Translations under genes and position numbers: made by a program
Shown: positions 7,794 to 19,078 of the stretch, piece by piece
Layout of the letters: the number at the start of each line of letters is the position of its first letter
How positions within the stretch are numbered: the stretch's first letter is position 1
Assembly (NCBI GenBank): GCA_003049485.1
Contig: PYST01000280.1
Span: forward strand, 1-33,234
Length of the DNA stretch: 33,234 nt
Source: Ophioceras dolichostomum
Taxonomy: Eukaryota; Ascomycota; Sordariomycetes; Magnaporthales; Ophioceraceae
Direction: 5' to 3'
Notes under the pieces: model-generated
Databases searched by the model: none
Told to the model about the DNA's origin: nothing
The model's input: the letters and a program-made list of their open reading frames with translations, nothing else

Positions 7794-10700
7794 TCACATC
7801 ATAGCACACTCGAGCCCGTACATAGCCTTCTCGACCTCCCTCCTGACCTGATACCAGTCCGCCCTCCTCTCCGCGAACTTGTACACCTCCTCCGCCCTGA
7901 AGACCCCCCCGAACCGGTCCGAGTCCGCGATGATGACGGCCATCTCCTTCGCGTGCCTCGCGTCGATCAGGTAGATCTGCGACAGCTCGCGCAGGGCACC
8001 GAAGTACGGCAGGATGTCCGGGTTCTTGAGGCCGCGCGCGAACTGGAAGAACAGGTTCATGTCCGCGATGACCTTGACGGCGCCGTCCGTCGAGACGCGC
8101 TGGCGCTTCAGGTGCTTGCTTACGGCCTGGAACAGCCGCAGCCCGACCTCGCCGTTGAACACGTCCAGCATCGACTTCTCCGTGGTGCCGACCAGCATGC
8201 CCGTGTGGCTCGACACGAGCTCGACGACGCGCTCGGCCGTGGCCGTGGGGCCGATGTCGAACACGTCCGTCTTGGCGGGGGAAGGGGTCGGTGCGGTGGT
8301 GGTGGTTGTGGTGGTCGTGGCACCGGCGCCGCCCGCGTCGGCGTCCTTGTCGCTTATGGAGGCGGACGACGAAGCCGTCGCTCCCGGCGGCAATGGGTTG
8401 TAGTCCGTCGGCAGCTGCGTGGTCGCACAGATGAACTCGACCTCGTCCATGAGCACGTCGATGCCCTTGTTAAGGCCAGCGGCGACGCTCTCGTCGAGCA
8501 TCTGCTCGAACTTCTTCTTCGCCAGGCCGGAGGGGTCCAGGAAGTCGTTCCTATCCGCTATCTTGGGCGCCGCAAGCTGCTGCTCGTAGAAGACGTCCAC
8601 CATCTGCGAGATCAGATCTCCCAGGTTGACCAGCTCGATAAACATGACCAGGGGGGCGACACCGCCTTTGTCGTGATCGCCCGTGACGTCCCGCGCCTTG
8701 TACAAGGCCAAATGCTCCACGGCCTTGTCGAACCCGGGCTTCACGTGGCGCCCTCCCAGGATGCGTAGCAGGCCAACGAAGATGCTCTCGCACAGCTCGC
8801 GCGCCTCGCCGCCGACCTGCCCACCGAGCGCGATGAACACTGCCGCGCGGCCGAGGCTCGTCTTGGCGGCGTGCACGAGGTTGAGCGCGATCTCGATGCT
8901 GAAAAGGGACTTGATCCCCTCAAGACGAGACGCCATCAGCGCCGCTTTGGCCGCCAGCTCATCCGTTGGCGCCTTCTCGGGCAATGGGCTGCCTTTCCGC
9001 TCTAGCGCGGCGCCCGTGCCCATGCCGGGGGACTGTGGGCGTGAAGGCTGCGGAGACGGGATGGGCTGCAGGGACGAGCCGCCGCCGTTTGTCTCCAGTG
9101 CAGTAGTCGTTGTAGTGGAGGTGGAGGGACCAGCCTTATTAGGGGTGCTGCTTCCACCGCCGCCGAAGGGATTAGGTAGTACGCTCGGCAGGACCGTGAC
9201 AGGCATCATGACGACCTTCTTGAACGAGTTCAGGAAATCCTTCTTGTCGGCCTGGCGGTTGAAGCTGCCCATGTAGAAAGACTCCACGCTGGCGTCCTGC
9301 TCCGACAGCCGCGTCTCCCACTTGCCCACCTCCGTCTCGGCGTGCTTGATGAAGAAGTCCAGCTCGTCCTGGAGGTAGAGATCGAGATGTGGCTCGAAAG
9401 TCCGTAGTGCCAGGTCGCGCGCCTTCTCCTTGCGCTCTTGCTCCTGCGGTGACATTCCAGCCCCAGCTTCAGCTCCAGGGCCAGGGACAGAGCTACTTGC
9501 CGGTACCGGAGCCGCCGTGCCGTTGTCGACGGTGGCTACGGCACTACCACCGCCGCCGCCTTGACTATTGCTGCTGCTGTTGCTGCTGCTTTCCTCGTCC
9601 TCGGGCACCTTCAGGGTCCGATAGAACTGGAACGCCTGCTCGAACAGGCCCGACACGGCCTGCAGGTAGGCGGCCAGGCTGCGCTCGTGGCACTCGTCGA
9701 AGAGCGGCGTGGCGTACTCCATGACGATCTCGTCCTTGATCTTCTCCACCAACACCCAGAACACCTGGCTGGGCCTCGGAAAGATCTTCTGTATCACCTC
9801 GGCCTGCGCGTTGACCTTGCTCGCGAGCACGTCGAAGAACGCCCTCGACGGCGAGAGCGTGACGGTGTCAGCCGCGGTCGCGTCGTTGAGGCAGTCTATC
9901 GGGTTGTTCGCCGCGAGCTCGCGGTCCGAGAAGATCGGGTGCTTGTGCACGAACAGCTCGACGGCGGCGTGGCCCCCGTTCAGCAGGTCCAGCACGTGGG
10001 CGTACCGGCGCATCCTCCCGTCGACGTCCCAGAACTCGTAGCCCTGCTCGAACTCGCGCAGCACGGCCGTCTCGAAGATGCCCATCATGGTCAGCACGCG
10101 CTCCTCGCGCTGGCGGCAGCCGTCGGACCAGTCGCTCCGGGAAAAGGTCAGCAGCGCCGCCAGCATCTGCGCCTGCCGCTCCGGGTCGCGGAACACCTGG
10201 AACAGCACGGGGTCCGTGTGGCTCTTGGCCCTGGCCAGGTCGAAGTAGAACGGCGCCAGTGCCCCGTAGATCCTGCCGTACTCCTGCCTCGCGAAGCCCC
10301 GCGCGCTCCGCACGTTCTTGAGCACGTCCACTATCGCCGCCGGGTCCTGTAGCGGGTCTGCCGTCGCCGCCGTCGACGAGGACGACGACTGGGGACGTTG
10401 CTGCTGATGCTGGTGCTGATGCTGATGCTGATGCTGATGTGTGACCGCCATCCCGGGGGTCGCCCCACCCCCCACGGACAAGGTCTGAAACCCGTCTTGG
10501 AGCACAGATTCTGGACGTCGTCCGCCGCTCCGCCGTCGTTCTTCCTCGGCCGACGCGTCGAACAGCGTGACGCTCGACTGCCGCTGCGGATTATTCTGCT
10601 GTGGTGGTCCGCCCGCCGCCCTCTGTCTTCCCCCAACCCCCGTACCGGCACCGTGTTGGCCCACCGCTCCACCGGCACGTTGCTGTTCGGCCGCTGATGC

Positions 10701-11146
10701 TGCTGCTGCCGCTGCGGCGGCCTCGCGTCTCCGGCGGATGGCGTCGTCGAAGCGGCGACGTGCCTCGGCCTCGTTCCAGACGCCCATGCTCTTCAGACGG
10801 GCGACCCATCTCGTGTCGTCGTATACCATTTCCTGCATGCGGTGGGACACACGCGCGAACCGCATCTGGTCGGGGACGGGGAGGTGGTCGAGAATGGCAA
10901 CGAGGATCTCTGTAATTGCAATAGCAACAACTCGGCGGACGAAGTAAGCATCAGCGTCTCCTTCCAAACATGACGACGCACTATCAAACCCGCGCCCCCA
11001 GCCAAGCAAGAGAAGCAAAGCAGGAGGGCAGACCGGCCGGAAGACCTACCAGCTGGTAAACTCGCCTTCGAATCCACGAGTTCGGTCGCCTGCAAAGCGC
11101 CGAGGATGCTGCTGTTGCTCTGAGTGGCACGCCTGAACTGAGACAT
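7794..11146 (-). CDS. rcy1: recyclin-1: F-box plus exocyst Sec10-like protein
   Basis: Exons 11146-11050 and 10909-7794 join across a 140-nt intron (GTAGGT...TTACAG, phase 1) into 1070 codons. Splicing creates LPAEILVAILDHLPVPDQ (from residue 30), a canonical F-box start, which supports the intron strongly. The F-box is followed by a His-Gln repeat and other disordered sequence, then from about residue 215 to the end a Sec10-like helical domain (LKNVRSARGFARQEYGRIY, AFFDVLASKVNAQAEVIQKI, EYATPLFDECHERSLAAYL). Known role of the family: an F-box protein acting with Skp1 in recycling of plasma-membrane cargo from endosomes and in late secretion. The protein is on the long side because of Ser/Pro/Gly-rich inserts. 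The start ATG is the first in the frame. The gene looks intact, with strongly C/G-ending codons. Confidence 0.93.
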
Positions 11147-12428
11147 ATCCGCAGCAGCCCTCGAGCGAGAGCGAGCGCTCTCCCTGCCTCTGTCTTAGGT
11201 AAAGTAGGCAGTCTGGTGTTCTTCTTTGCTCGACTCTCTCTTTCGCGTCGAGGCCGAGGAAGCCGCTTTCGTTCTCGGCGATTGTTCTGTTTTCTACAAC
11301 CCGGGTTTCGGGCAGTGTCCAGCCATGGCAGGGAATTCAAAAAAGAGCAAAAATGCTAAATGGGAACCTATCCTGAACGAGCGACAGCGAGAAAGAGGTT
11401 TAAAATGTTGAGGAGATGTTATGGCTGCTAGGCTGGTGTGGGTTGGCGGGATCAATGGGTGGTGGGATGTGCCATCAATTCCGCCATCCCGCCTTGATGC
11501 AATAGCGGGGACTTTCCTTGTTCTGCCAGGTGCCAATCAGCCGCCAGAACCGGGTAACCTCCCAGCACATCTCACCCCCTATTTCTTCAGTGCTAACCAC
11601 CAAACCAGATCAGAGGAGCCACATCTCGGCCCAAAATTGATATCGTGAGGACCTACCCAGCAGCAGAAACTTGCTTTGCCCACTTCACGTTGTATGTAGG
11701 AATAGACTGACCATGTTCCTCTCTGTAACATCAAAATTTCTTGCGCTATGGATCGCCCAGTAGTTCTCGAGCTATTGTTGCGCGATCGCGTTCATGAACG
11801 CCAGAACAAGCTACCCATCTTCAAAACGGATGCCCGCTATACATCGGTGACGAGTTTCGCTGGTTCCATCGACGCTACGGCAGCATGAAATAGCGACACT
11901 TTCTGGTTCGTGTCCCTCTTAAGATCATCAGACGGCGAAACTACAAACGCCAGCAACTCTTTCAAACTAAGTACCATCCAGTAGAAAACGCCCGAACCGT
12001 AGCACTCGTATACCTCTCCCCTTCCAGGTTGGTGCCACGCCTAGGTAGTTCTACAACGCTGATCAGCAAAACCACCAGGTCTACATCACGCCTTTCCTAC
12101 CCCCAGTATAGCCCACGGCGAATTTCCTTTTTCAGGACGATATTCACAAAAGAAAATAAAAATAAAAAATAAAAAAAATAAAAAAAATAAAGGGGCCTCC
12201 GCCCAGTCTTTTGCTTTTCCATGTTGATGCCATGTGATGGCGTTGACTTCACCCGGTTAGTCCGCCTGCCCAGCAGCACCAGCATCAACCGGCCATAGCC
12301 CATGCTCCCCCCCCCCCCCCCCCNNNNNNNNNNNNNNNNNNNNNNNNNNNNNNNNNNNNNNNNNNNNNNNNNCCCCCCCAGCCTCCTCCAGGTTATGCTT
12401 CTTGTGGAGGCCGTTCGAGGTTGACATT
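11147..12428. other. intergenic region with assembly gap
   Basis: Upstream region of the recyclin gene, then sequence with no supported gene up to the RecQ remnant. An A-rich AAAAATAAA-type run lies at about 12150-12190, and the poly-C/N gap at 12307-12379. The small frames here show no motif. Confidence 0.55.
12307..12379. other. assembly gap inside poly-C tract
   Basis: 17 C, then 49 N (12324-12372), then 7 C. The gap sits within a homopolymer, so it most likely reflects sequencing failure; real missing sequence of unknown length is possible. Confidence 0.95.
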
Positions 12429-13322
12429 CTATCTCCCACTACACCTTCTCCCCACCCCCATCGCGAGGAGCGGCCACATCTGCATGGATGGATTGCTCAG
12501 GACGGACGAGGAGGAGGGAGGCGGCATCATCCGTCGCCTCCCATTTGTTCTCGCGTGGACCGCAACCATACCACGGGTGGCGCATATCAAGCCCTTATGC
12601 TGCCTCCACTGGTCGATGCCTACCGGTCCCGGCGCCGCCGCGTGGTGGAAGGGCGTGCCGAGCCTCGCGGCCGTAGCTTCGCACCCCGCCTTGTCTTTGA
12701 AGAAAACTATGCCTTTGTACGCGCGGCCCAGCTCCTTCTGATGCCCCTTCAGGCGGTCGACCCAATCGTCCTCCTTGGCGTCCTCGTAGCAGTACCTGAT
12801 GTTGTCCCTGACGGTCGGCCGGCGGAACACCCTGCACTGCGTAGGCGAGGTGTTGATCTTGGTCATAAGCTCCGCCTGGCGGACGAGCTCCAGGGAGCCC
12901 GTGAGGAAAATCCTCTTGGTTGACGCCGAAAGGGTGGCCCGGCCGAGTTCCGACATAACTGGCCTGTATTGGGCGGCCGACAACACGTCTTGGACTTCGT
13001 CCACGCATATGGACGAAAGCCTGCCTTGGCCCTTCAGATCGGCCATGCGACGCCTCCCCCACTTGTTGCACAAGGCGTCCGGGGTGAAAAGCTCGATGGC
13101 GACGGGGCCGGCGGGTTCCACGTTATGTTGCCAAACGTGATGGGGGATGCCCCGCTCGGTGAGGCGCCGAGCCGTGTCGTTTATCAGGGCTCGCATTGGC
13201 TGTACAACCACATGACCATACCACGCTGTATCACGGCCGGGAGCATAAAACACAGGCTTTGGTGTAATACTGCGAAGCCTTAATGGAGCTGTGCGATTCC
13301 TGTTTCCATGGGGCGTCATCAT
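12429..13322 (-). pseudogene. remnant of a RecQ-like helicase (telomere-linked-helicase type)
   Basis: The frame of 297 codons shows helicase blocks in the right order: motif Ia-like GHVVVQPMRALINDTARRL, motif II ICVDEVQDV (DEVQ instead of the usual DEAH), motif III-like IFLTGSL, motif IV-like KGIVFFKDKAGCEATAARL, and the start of motif V, GLICAT. Walker A (GKS/T) is absent at the start, and after ICAT the sequence leaves the family, so the rest of V and the arginine-finger motif VI are missing. It therefore cannot be a working motor as it stands. Diverged RecQ-like genes of this type are dispersed in fungal genomes and also occur near telomeres. The assembly gap lies about 50 bp beyond the 3' end of the frame. 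Missing exons are conceivable, but no good splice sites were found. Confidence 0.65.
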
Positions 13323-13785
13323 CTCCGAGCAGTCGTCCCCAGTACGGTCCTATTAGACTCTCTTTTTTTGCAGGGTCTTCTTCGGAGCCTTCTTCTGGGT
13401 TTGGTGGACTCATTAGGTAGTGATTAAAAGAATACAGAAAATACAAAAATCTGCAAACGTCAAACGCCTCATCCCCGACCGTCCCAAACCCGACGCCAAC
13501 CGTCCACCCACACCTCCTCGCCCGACGGGCCCTCATCATCCCCCGAGGCCGGCAGGTCGAAGAGCTCCTCGTCACCCCCCCTCCCCCTCCTTGTCATTCT
13601 CCTCTTTCTCAGCATTCTCCTCTTCCTCCTCCCCCTCTTCCTCGTCATCTTCCTCCTCCTCCCCCATCGTCGCCCTCCTCGTCATCTTCCTCCTCCTCCT
13701 CTCCCTCGTCATCTTCCTCCTCCTCCATCGCCCTCCTCGTCACCTTGTCCTCCCCCCGATCGCCCTCCTCGTCATCTTCCTCCTC
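13323..13785. other. spacer and possible extra 3' coding sequence of the SNF2 gene
   Basis: Contains the CTC-rich minisatellite, then sequence that on the minus strand reads DEELFDLPASGDDEGPSG and VWVDGWRRVWDGRG to TGA 13471-13469. That is a plausible protein end, but in a different frame from the SNF2 gene. The rest, to the RecQ remnant, shows no gene. Confidence 0.5.
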
Positions 13786-13866
13786 CTACTCCTCCACCTC
13801 CTCCTCCTCCATCTCTTCCTCCACCTCCTCATCCCCTTCCTCCTCCCCCCCATCCTCCTCCTCCTC
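13586..13866. repeat. degenerate CTC-rich (Glu/Asp-encoding) minisatellite
   Basis: Repeated blocks such as CCCTCCTCGTCATCTTCCTC. On the minus strand they encode runs of Glu, Asp and Gly. The blocks are not all multiples of three apart, so the acidic frame jumps along the array. Confidence 0.8.
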
Positions 13867-16800
13867 GGCGATGCGCCCCCCCGGCCGCCGCAGCCTCTCC
13901 TCGGCGGCATCGGCCAGCATCCGGGCCCGGATCAGGGGGTTGTCGGACAGCGGCGGCGGCTCGGAGGGCGGGAGGGCGGCGGCGGCGGCGGCGCCCGCGG
14001 CGTGCTTCTTCCAGACGTGCCCGAAGATGCACGTCCAGAGGTCGCCGACGGGCACGTCCTCGCCCGCCCCCTTGCCGCCGCCGCGGCGCATCAGCCTCGA
14101 CAGGGAGGCCTGCTGCAGCTCCATCGAGTTGGCGAGCTCGATGGCCATCACGTCGAGGCGGCCGCCACCACCACCACCACATCCGTCCTTCCCCTTCTCT
14201 TCTCCCTCCCCCTCCATCTCCTTCCCCTTCCCCTTCCCCCTTTCCCCCAGATTCCTCCCCATGTGCTCCATCCTCCGCTTGACGGACAGCTCGTGGATCG
14301 ACTCCTCCACGGTGCCCTCCACGATGTAAAGCCACACCGTGGTGTCCTGCTGCTGCCCGATGCGGTCGACACGCGCGATGGCCTGCAGCTCCAGCGCTGT
14401 GTTGAGGAGCGGCTCGCACAGGATCACGTGGTTGGCGTTGACGAGGTTCAGGCCGCTTGCCTGCGCGCGCGCGTGCAGGAGGAAGCACTCCACGCTCGGG
14501 TCTTCCTTGAAGCGCAGGATGCCCTTAGCGTCGCTGAACTTCGTGATGCCGACGCGCTGCTTGAAGAGGGCGTCGCCGAGGACGTTGAAGAAGTCGGGGT
14601 ATCTATTTTATTAATTGTTGTTCAATATATATGTCAGTGACAGGTAACACAGGGAGAGGGGGGAGAGAAGAGGAGGAGGAGGGGGAGTGTGTGGGTAGGA
14701 TGGAAGGGAGGGGAGGGAGTGAAGGCAAAGGCAAAGGTGTCTGCGACTTGACGACATTTCAGGGTGCTACTACTTAGGATTCGACAGTATAGAAAGGAGA
14801 GAAAAGAAAAAAATAAAAAGAGCGAAAACTTACTGGGAGAAGATGATGGTCTTCGAACCAGGGTCGCTCTGCCGCAGCCAAAGCAGATGCCGCACTATGG
14901 CGTCCACCTTTGACGTGAAAGATGGGCCGATCAGATCGACCTGCTTGATCTCGGCGAACGTCTCCGCGCTGATCTCGGTATAGAAGCTGTTCTTGTTCTT
15001 TTGTTGTTGTTGTTGTTTCTCAAAAGAACAGGAGGAAGAAGAAGCAGCAGCAGATCGCCGAGGGTTCTTAACGCCGTCATTGTTCGCATCGGGAGCAGCG
15101 GCAGAAGACGACGACGATCCGGAGTTGCCGGCCACATCCGTCTCCTTGGCCTGCGGCTGTTTCGGCTGGAGCACGAACGGGTGCAGCTGGGAGGCGCGGA
15201 CGCGCCGCTTGCAGGCAGGGCAGGTCCCAGCCTGGCTCAGCCAGGGGAGGAGGCAGTCCTTGTCGAACTGGTGGCCGCACGGCGTTATCACGCCGTTGGT
15301 GACGTTGCACTGGCAGATCGGACACACGCAGGCCGCGTCGCCGGTAAACTTAAGGTGCATAAGGTACGCCCTCTCCGCGCGGCCAGAGGCGACCCGGCCG
15401 GAAAGGACCTTATCCTCGTCGACGAGGGCCGCCATGGCCGCGTCGTCCTTGGGGCCGGCGTAAGGGGCGACGCCGTCCGAGATCTCCTGCAGCTGGCGGT
15501 AGTACTCCAGACGGGCGTTCATAGCCGCCGTGAACGCCTCGAGCTCCTGCTCCAGCTTCACCTGCGCCTTGCTCTGGTCGTTCCACTGGGCCTGGAGCTT
15601 CGCCTGCAGGGCCGTGACGATCTCGAGCTCGGCCCGCGCCCGCTCAGACTTTTGCGACCTCAGGGCGGTCGACAGGCCACGCAGCTCACTAAGCGCGCCC
15701 CTGACCGACCCCAGAGAGGAAGGGGCCGTAAGAGCCTCAAGAGCGTCGTGGCGTTTGCCCGTCGATATCTTGGCGAACTCGGAGAAGAGCATGATGAGCT
15801 TTTTCGGAGCGGGGCCCTTATCATCCTTCGCGAGACTGAGCGCGTTGCGCGTCTCGTCTACCACCAGCTTACTGACCGCCTGACCAGAGAGCGCCGCGAA
15901 GCGGAGGTGGAGCGCCTGGCGGATCGCCTGTACGTACACGTCGATCTCATCTTGGACCTGCGCCGAGTTGTCGTACTCCTCGCCCGTCAGCTCGGCGGCG
16001 GCGTTGTCTTTGCCTTTGCCTTTGCCTTCACCTCTACCCTCGCCCTCGCCCTCGCCCTCCTGCAGCTGCTCGTCGCCGTGGGCGCCGTCGTCGTTGCCAT
16101 CGTCGTCGTCTTCGTCCTCCTCCTCGTCCTCCTCCTCGTCGACGAAGGGCTTGCACAACAGCTGGATCAGCTGCTCGCGCCACTCGTCCAAGAGGTTGGC
16201 TTGCTTGTTCACGACCTCCGACAGCTCAACAACAGAGTCGACGACACGGCTGGTCTCGATGCCGGGCCGCAGGTCCACGGACATCTCCGGTATTACGACG
16301 AACTCCTGGCGCTTTGCGCGGCCCTCTAGCTTGCTCGTCAGCTTGCTTGCTTTACGGTGCGACTCCTGGAGGATCTCCTGCCGGGTCTGCTTCGCGCGTG
16401 CGTAGCTCTCGTCCTCCAGCATGGCCAGGCGCCTGAACTCGTCCGAGTCGGGTTCGGTGAGGTCCTTGTCGGTTTTGATCTGGAAGTGGGCGCTCGCGAG
16501 GAGGAAGACGGCCTTGTGCTCGATCTGGAGGGCGTAGCGCAGCTTACGTTGGATCTCGCCGACGCGTGCCTGTCCGGCGTTGTCTTCGTCGCTGTCGCCA
16601 CCGTCGCCACCGTCGCCGTCATCTCCACCTGCGTCGTCATTGTGGTCCTCCATGTTATCCGTCTGAGCGGCTACTAGCTCGGCTCGAGCCTGTGATACGA
16701 GTGTCTCGGTCGCTTGAATGACTTCCCGGCAGATATTCACGGCGTCCGCCTTCTGAGGGGTGCCCTCGAGTAGCTGAGCTTGGGCTAGTTTGTTCAGGAG

Positions 16801-19078
16801 ATGAGCACGCTCGGTATTGGTGACGGTGGCGTCTACGTCGAGCAGCATCTGATCCAGGACCTGCTCAGCCGTGCGCAGCGGGTTCCGGCCGCCGACCAGG
16901 TTCTTAGCTCCGACTTGCGGGTGCAAGGCCGCCTTCCGGAGCATATCCAGGCAGTTGCGCATCTTGCGGTGTTGAAGTTCGGGCTCCCAGTCTGCGATCA
17001 GCGGCGTGCCGCCCTCGTCGAGGTCCAGGGTGGCCACCAGCCGCCTGAAGAGCCTCTGGTAGAACTGCTCCTCGATGGCGTTGAAGGGTATGTTGATGAC
17101 GAAGCGCTTCTGCGCGGGCAGCTCGAGCTCGTCTCTGACCAGCCGCTTGGTGTGGCGGAGGCAGATCTGGTTGAAGAGGTTGTGGAATGCCTCCGGGTAG
17201 TAAGTGAGGCTCTCAAACGAGGAGTTGGATGAGTAGAGATTGGCGTGTAGGAACAGAAGCAAGCCCCTGAGATCATCGACGCTGTCCTTGATCGGGGTCC
17301 CGCTGACCGCCCAGGCGTTGACTCGGGGGATCGTGCACGCCAGCATGGCCGCGTTGCTGACGCCACTGTCCACCTCCTGGGCCTCGTCCAGACACACACG
17401 CCACCAGCATATCCTCATCAACGGCGATTCTGCGCGATGGTATTGTCGCGGATGCCGTCGGGACCGCTCCGGAGGCGGTTTGGCGAAGTGAATCTCGCTT
17501 CTGAGATCCGCGTACGTCATGAGAACGACGTCCTGCCGCGCCAGGTCCTCCACGAGCGTCTCCTCGCTCTGCTCGTCATTGGCAAACTGGCGTCGGCCGC
17601 CGTAGGTCAGGAACCGCAACCTGGGTGCGTGCCTCCTCAGCTCCATCGCCCACTGATCTTGGAGAGCTGACGGCGTGATGATGAGGGTGGCGCCCGTTGG
17701 CTGGAGATTCCGTTCTGGAAGGCGCTTGTTGACCGGATGGGTGGGATCTGTGGGCCGGGTATGGAGCGAGATCAGGGAGATCATCTCGACCGTCTTTCCA
17801 AGACCCATCTCTTCTGCCAGGATGCCACCCTTGATATCAGCCCCTCCGTATGTGGAGTCCCGGGCGTCCCAATAGGCGACGCCGAAAAAGGGACTGACAT
17901 GGAATGTCTCTCCGGTGACCGTCTGAGCCTCGTGGAAGGAGACCGGTAGAGCACCGCGAGGCGGTCGGGAGGGGACGAGACGCCTCGTCTGCTCCTCACC
18001 AGGCCGTGCCTGCCACTTAACCCCCTCCCGCTGAAGCAGCCACTGAACGGCCCGACGCTGGAATGGATAAAGAGAAGCCGTGAAGCCAGGAACCCACATC
18101 GTCTGGTCCTCGGAGCCGGGGCTGGTGACATGGGCTGCCTCGTAGAAGGCTTGAGGCAAGCATGGGGTCGGGGACCGTTGAGGGACGTTGGGGTGGAACA
18201 TTTTCAGCACTTGGAGACGCAGGTCGTGCAGTTCGTCGGCGCGGCCGTTTATGGCGCGAAGCCCTTCCTTCCAGAAGAGATTGAAAGTGAACACCAGCGA
18301 GACTTCGTCGGAATTCCGGAACACGAGCTCGAGGTCGACTTGCAGCTCGTTACCGTCTCTCGAACCAGTCTGGATCGCCATGTTGAGGACCGCAATAGTT
18401 GAACTCGGGACGTCACCTGGCAAAGAGATTGACAGACGAGACATGGGCCAGCCTTGTAGAGCCTCCCGAGGAATCAGATGCAAGGTATGGCCGGCGTCCA
18501 GTTGAAGTCCGAGTTCCCGCTGGATAGAGCGCCGCAAGACGCGGCGGTGGGGCGAGTGCGAAAACGGGTGGGCAGGTCGTAGCTTTTTCAGCGCACTCTT
18601 CTTCACAACGGTAATCGCATCGCTGTAGATGTGGATGAGTGAAGTCCGGGTCGGAGCCGGATTCTCTTTCCGTCGCTTTGACGGGCGCTCATGCTCCGCA
18701 TCTTCCTCTGCAGAAGATGTCGATTCTGTCCGCTCCAACCCTGTCGATGGGGTAGACAGATGGGGTTGTCGAGGCGGCAGGGCCTCTGCTTCTGCCTCTG
18801 CCTCTGGGAGAGGCTCTATGAAGTCAAGAGCATCATCTGACAGACAGTCTGATGAGATGAAAGGTTAAGAAACGTTGCCAATTAGTTAGCGAGTGATGAT
18901 TTGATGAGAGGCAGACCGGGGATAGCTCTCGGTGATATCGGAGTCAAGGAAAGCGACAGCGGAGTGAGGAATATGAATGTCAAGGGCGGGATGACGGGCA
19001 TTTCAAGTGAGGGATGACGGGTATTTCAAGTTACTACTAACCGTCAACTCGGATTGCATCCTCGCGAGGATTCGCCAT
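13786..19078 (-). CDS. SNF2-family ATPase with RING finger (Irc20/SHPRH-like)
   Basis: Three exons: 19078-19042, 18848-14834 and 14602-13786, with introns of 193 nt (GTTAGT...ATCAG) and 231 nt (GTAAGT...ATAG). The spliced product is about 1622 aa and starts MANPREDAIRVDD. Both junctions keep frame, and the second rebuilds FSQYPDFFNVLGDALF. Domains: SNF2 ATPase with GILAEEMGLGKT near residue 360, a DEAQ box (VCLDEAQEVD) near 498 and WAVSGTPIKD; a long coiled-coil and acidic insert; RING near 1183-1227 (CPICQCN...CGHQFDKDC...CPAC); helicase C with VDRIGQQQ near 1430. The family couples DNA translocation with ubiquitin/SUMO ligase activity in the nucleus. The fifth zinc-ligand position is Asp instead of Cys. 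The last 30 residues are acidic repeats and the true end is uncertain. The start has a good context (CCACCATGG). Confidence 0.9.

Noticed and set aside
13420..14640. Plus-strand frame of 406 codons
   Set aside because: Antisense to the third SNF2 exon and its acidic minisatellite; its Leu/Ser/Pro runs come from CTC repeats.
15001..16329. Plus-strand frame of 442 codons
   Set aside because: Antisense shadow of the SNF2 gene: codon bias of the real minus-strand gene keeps this frame open; no domain is seen in it.
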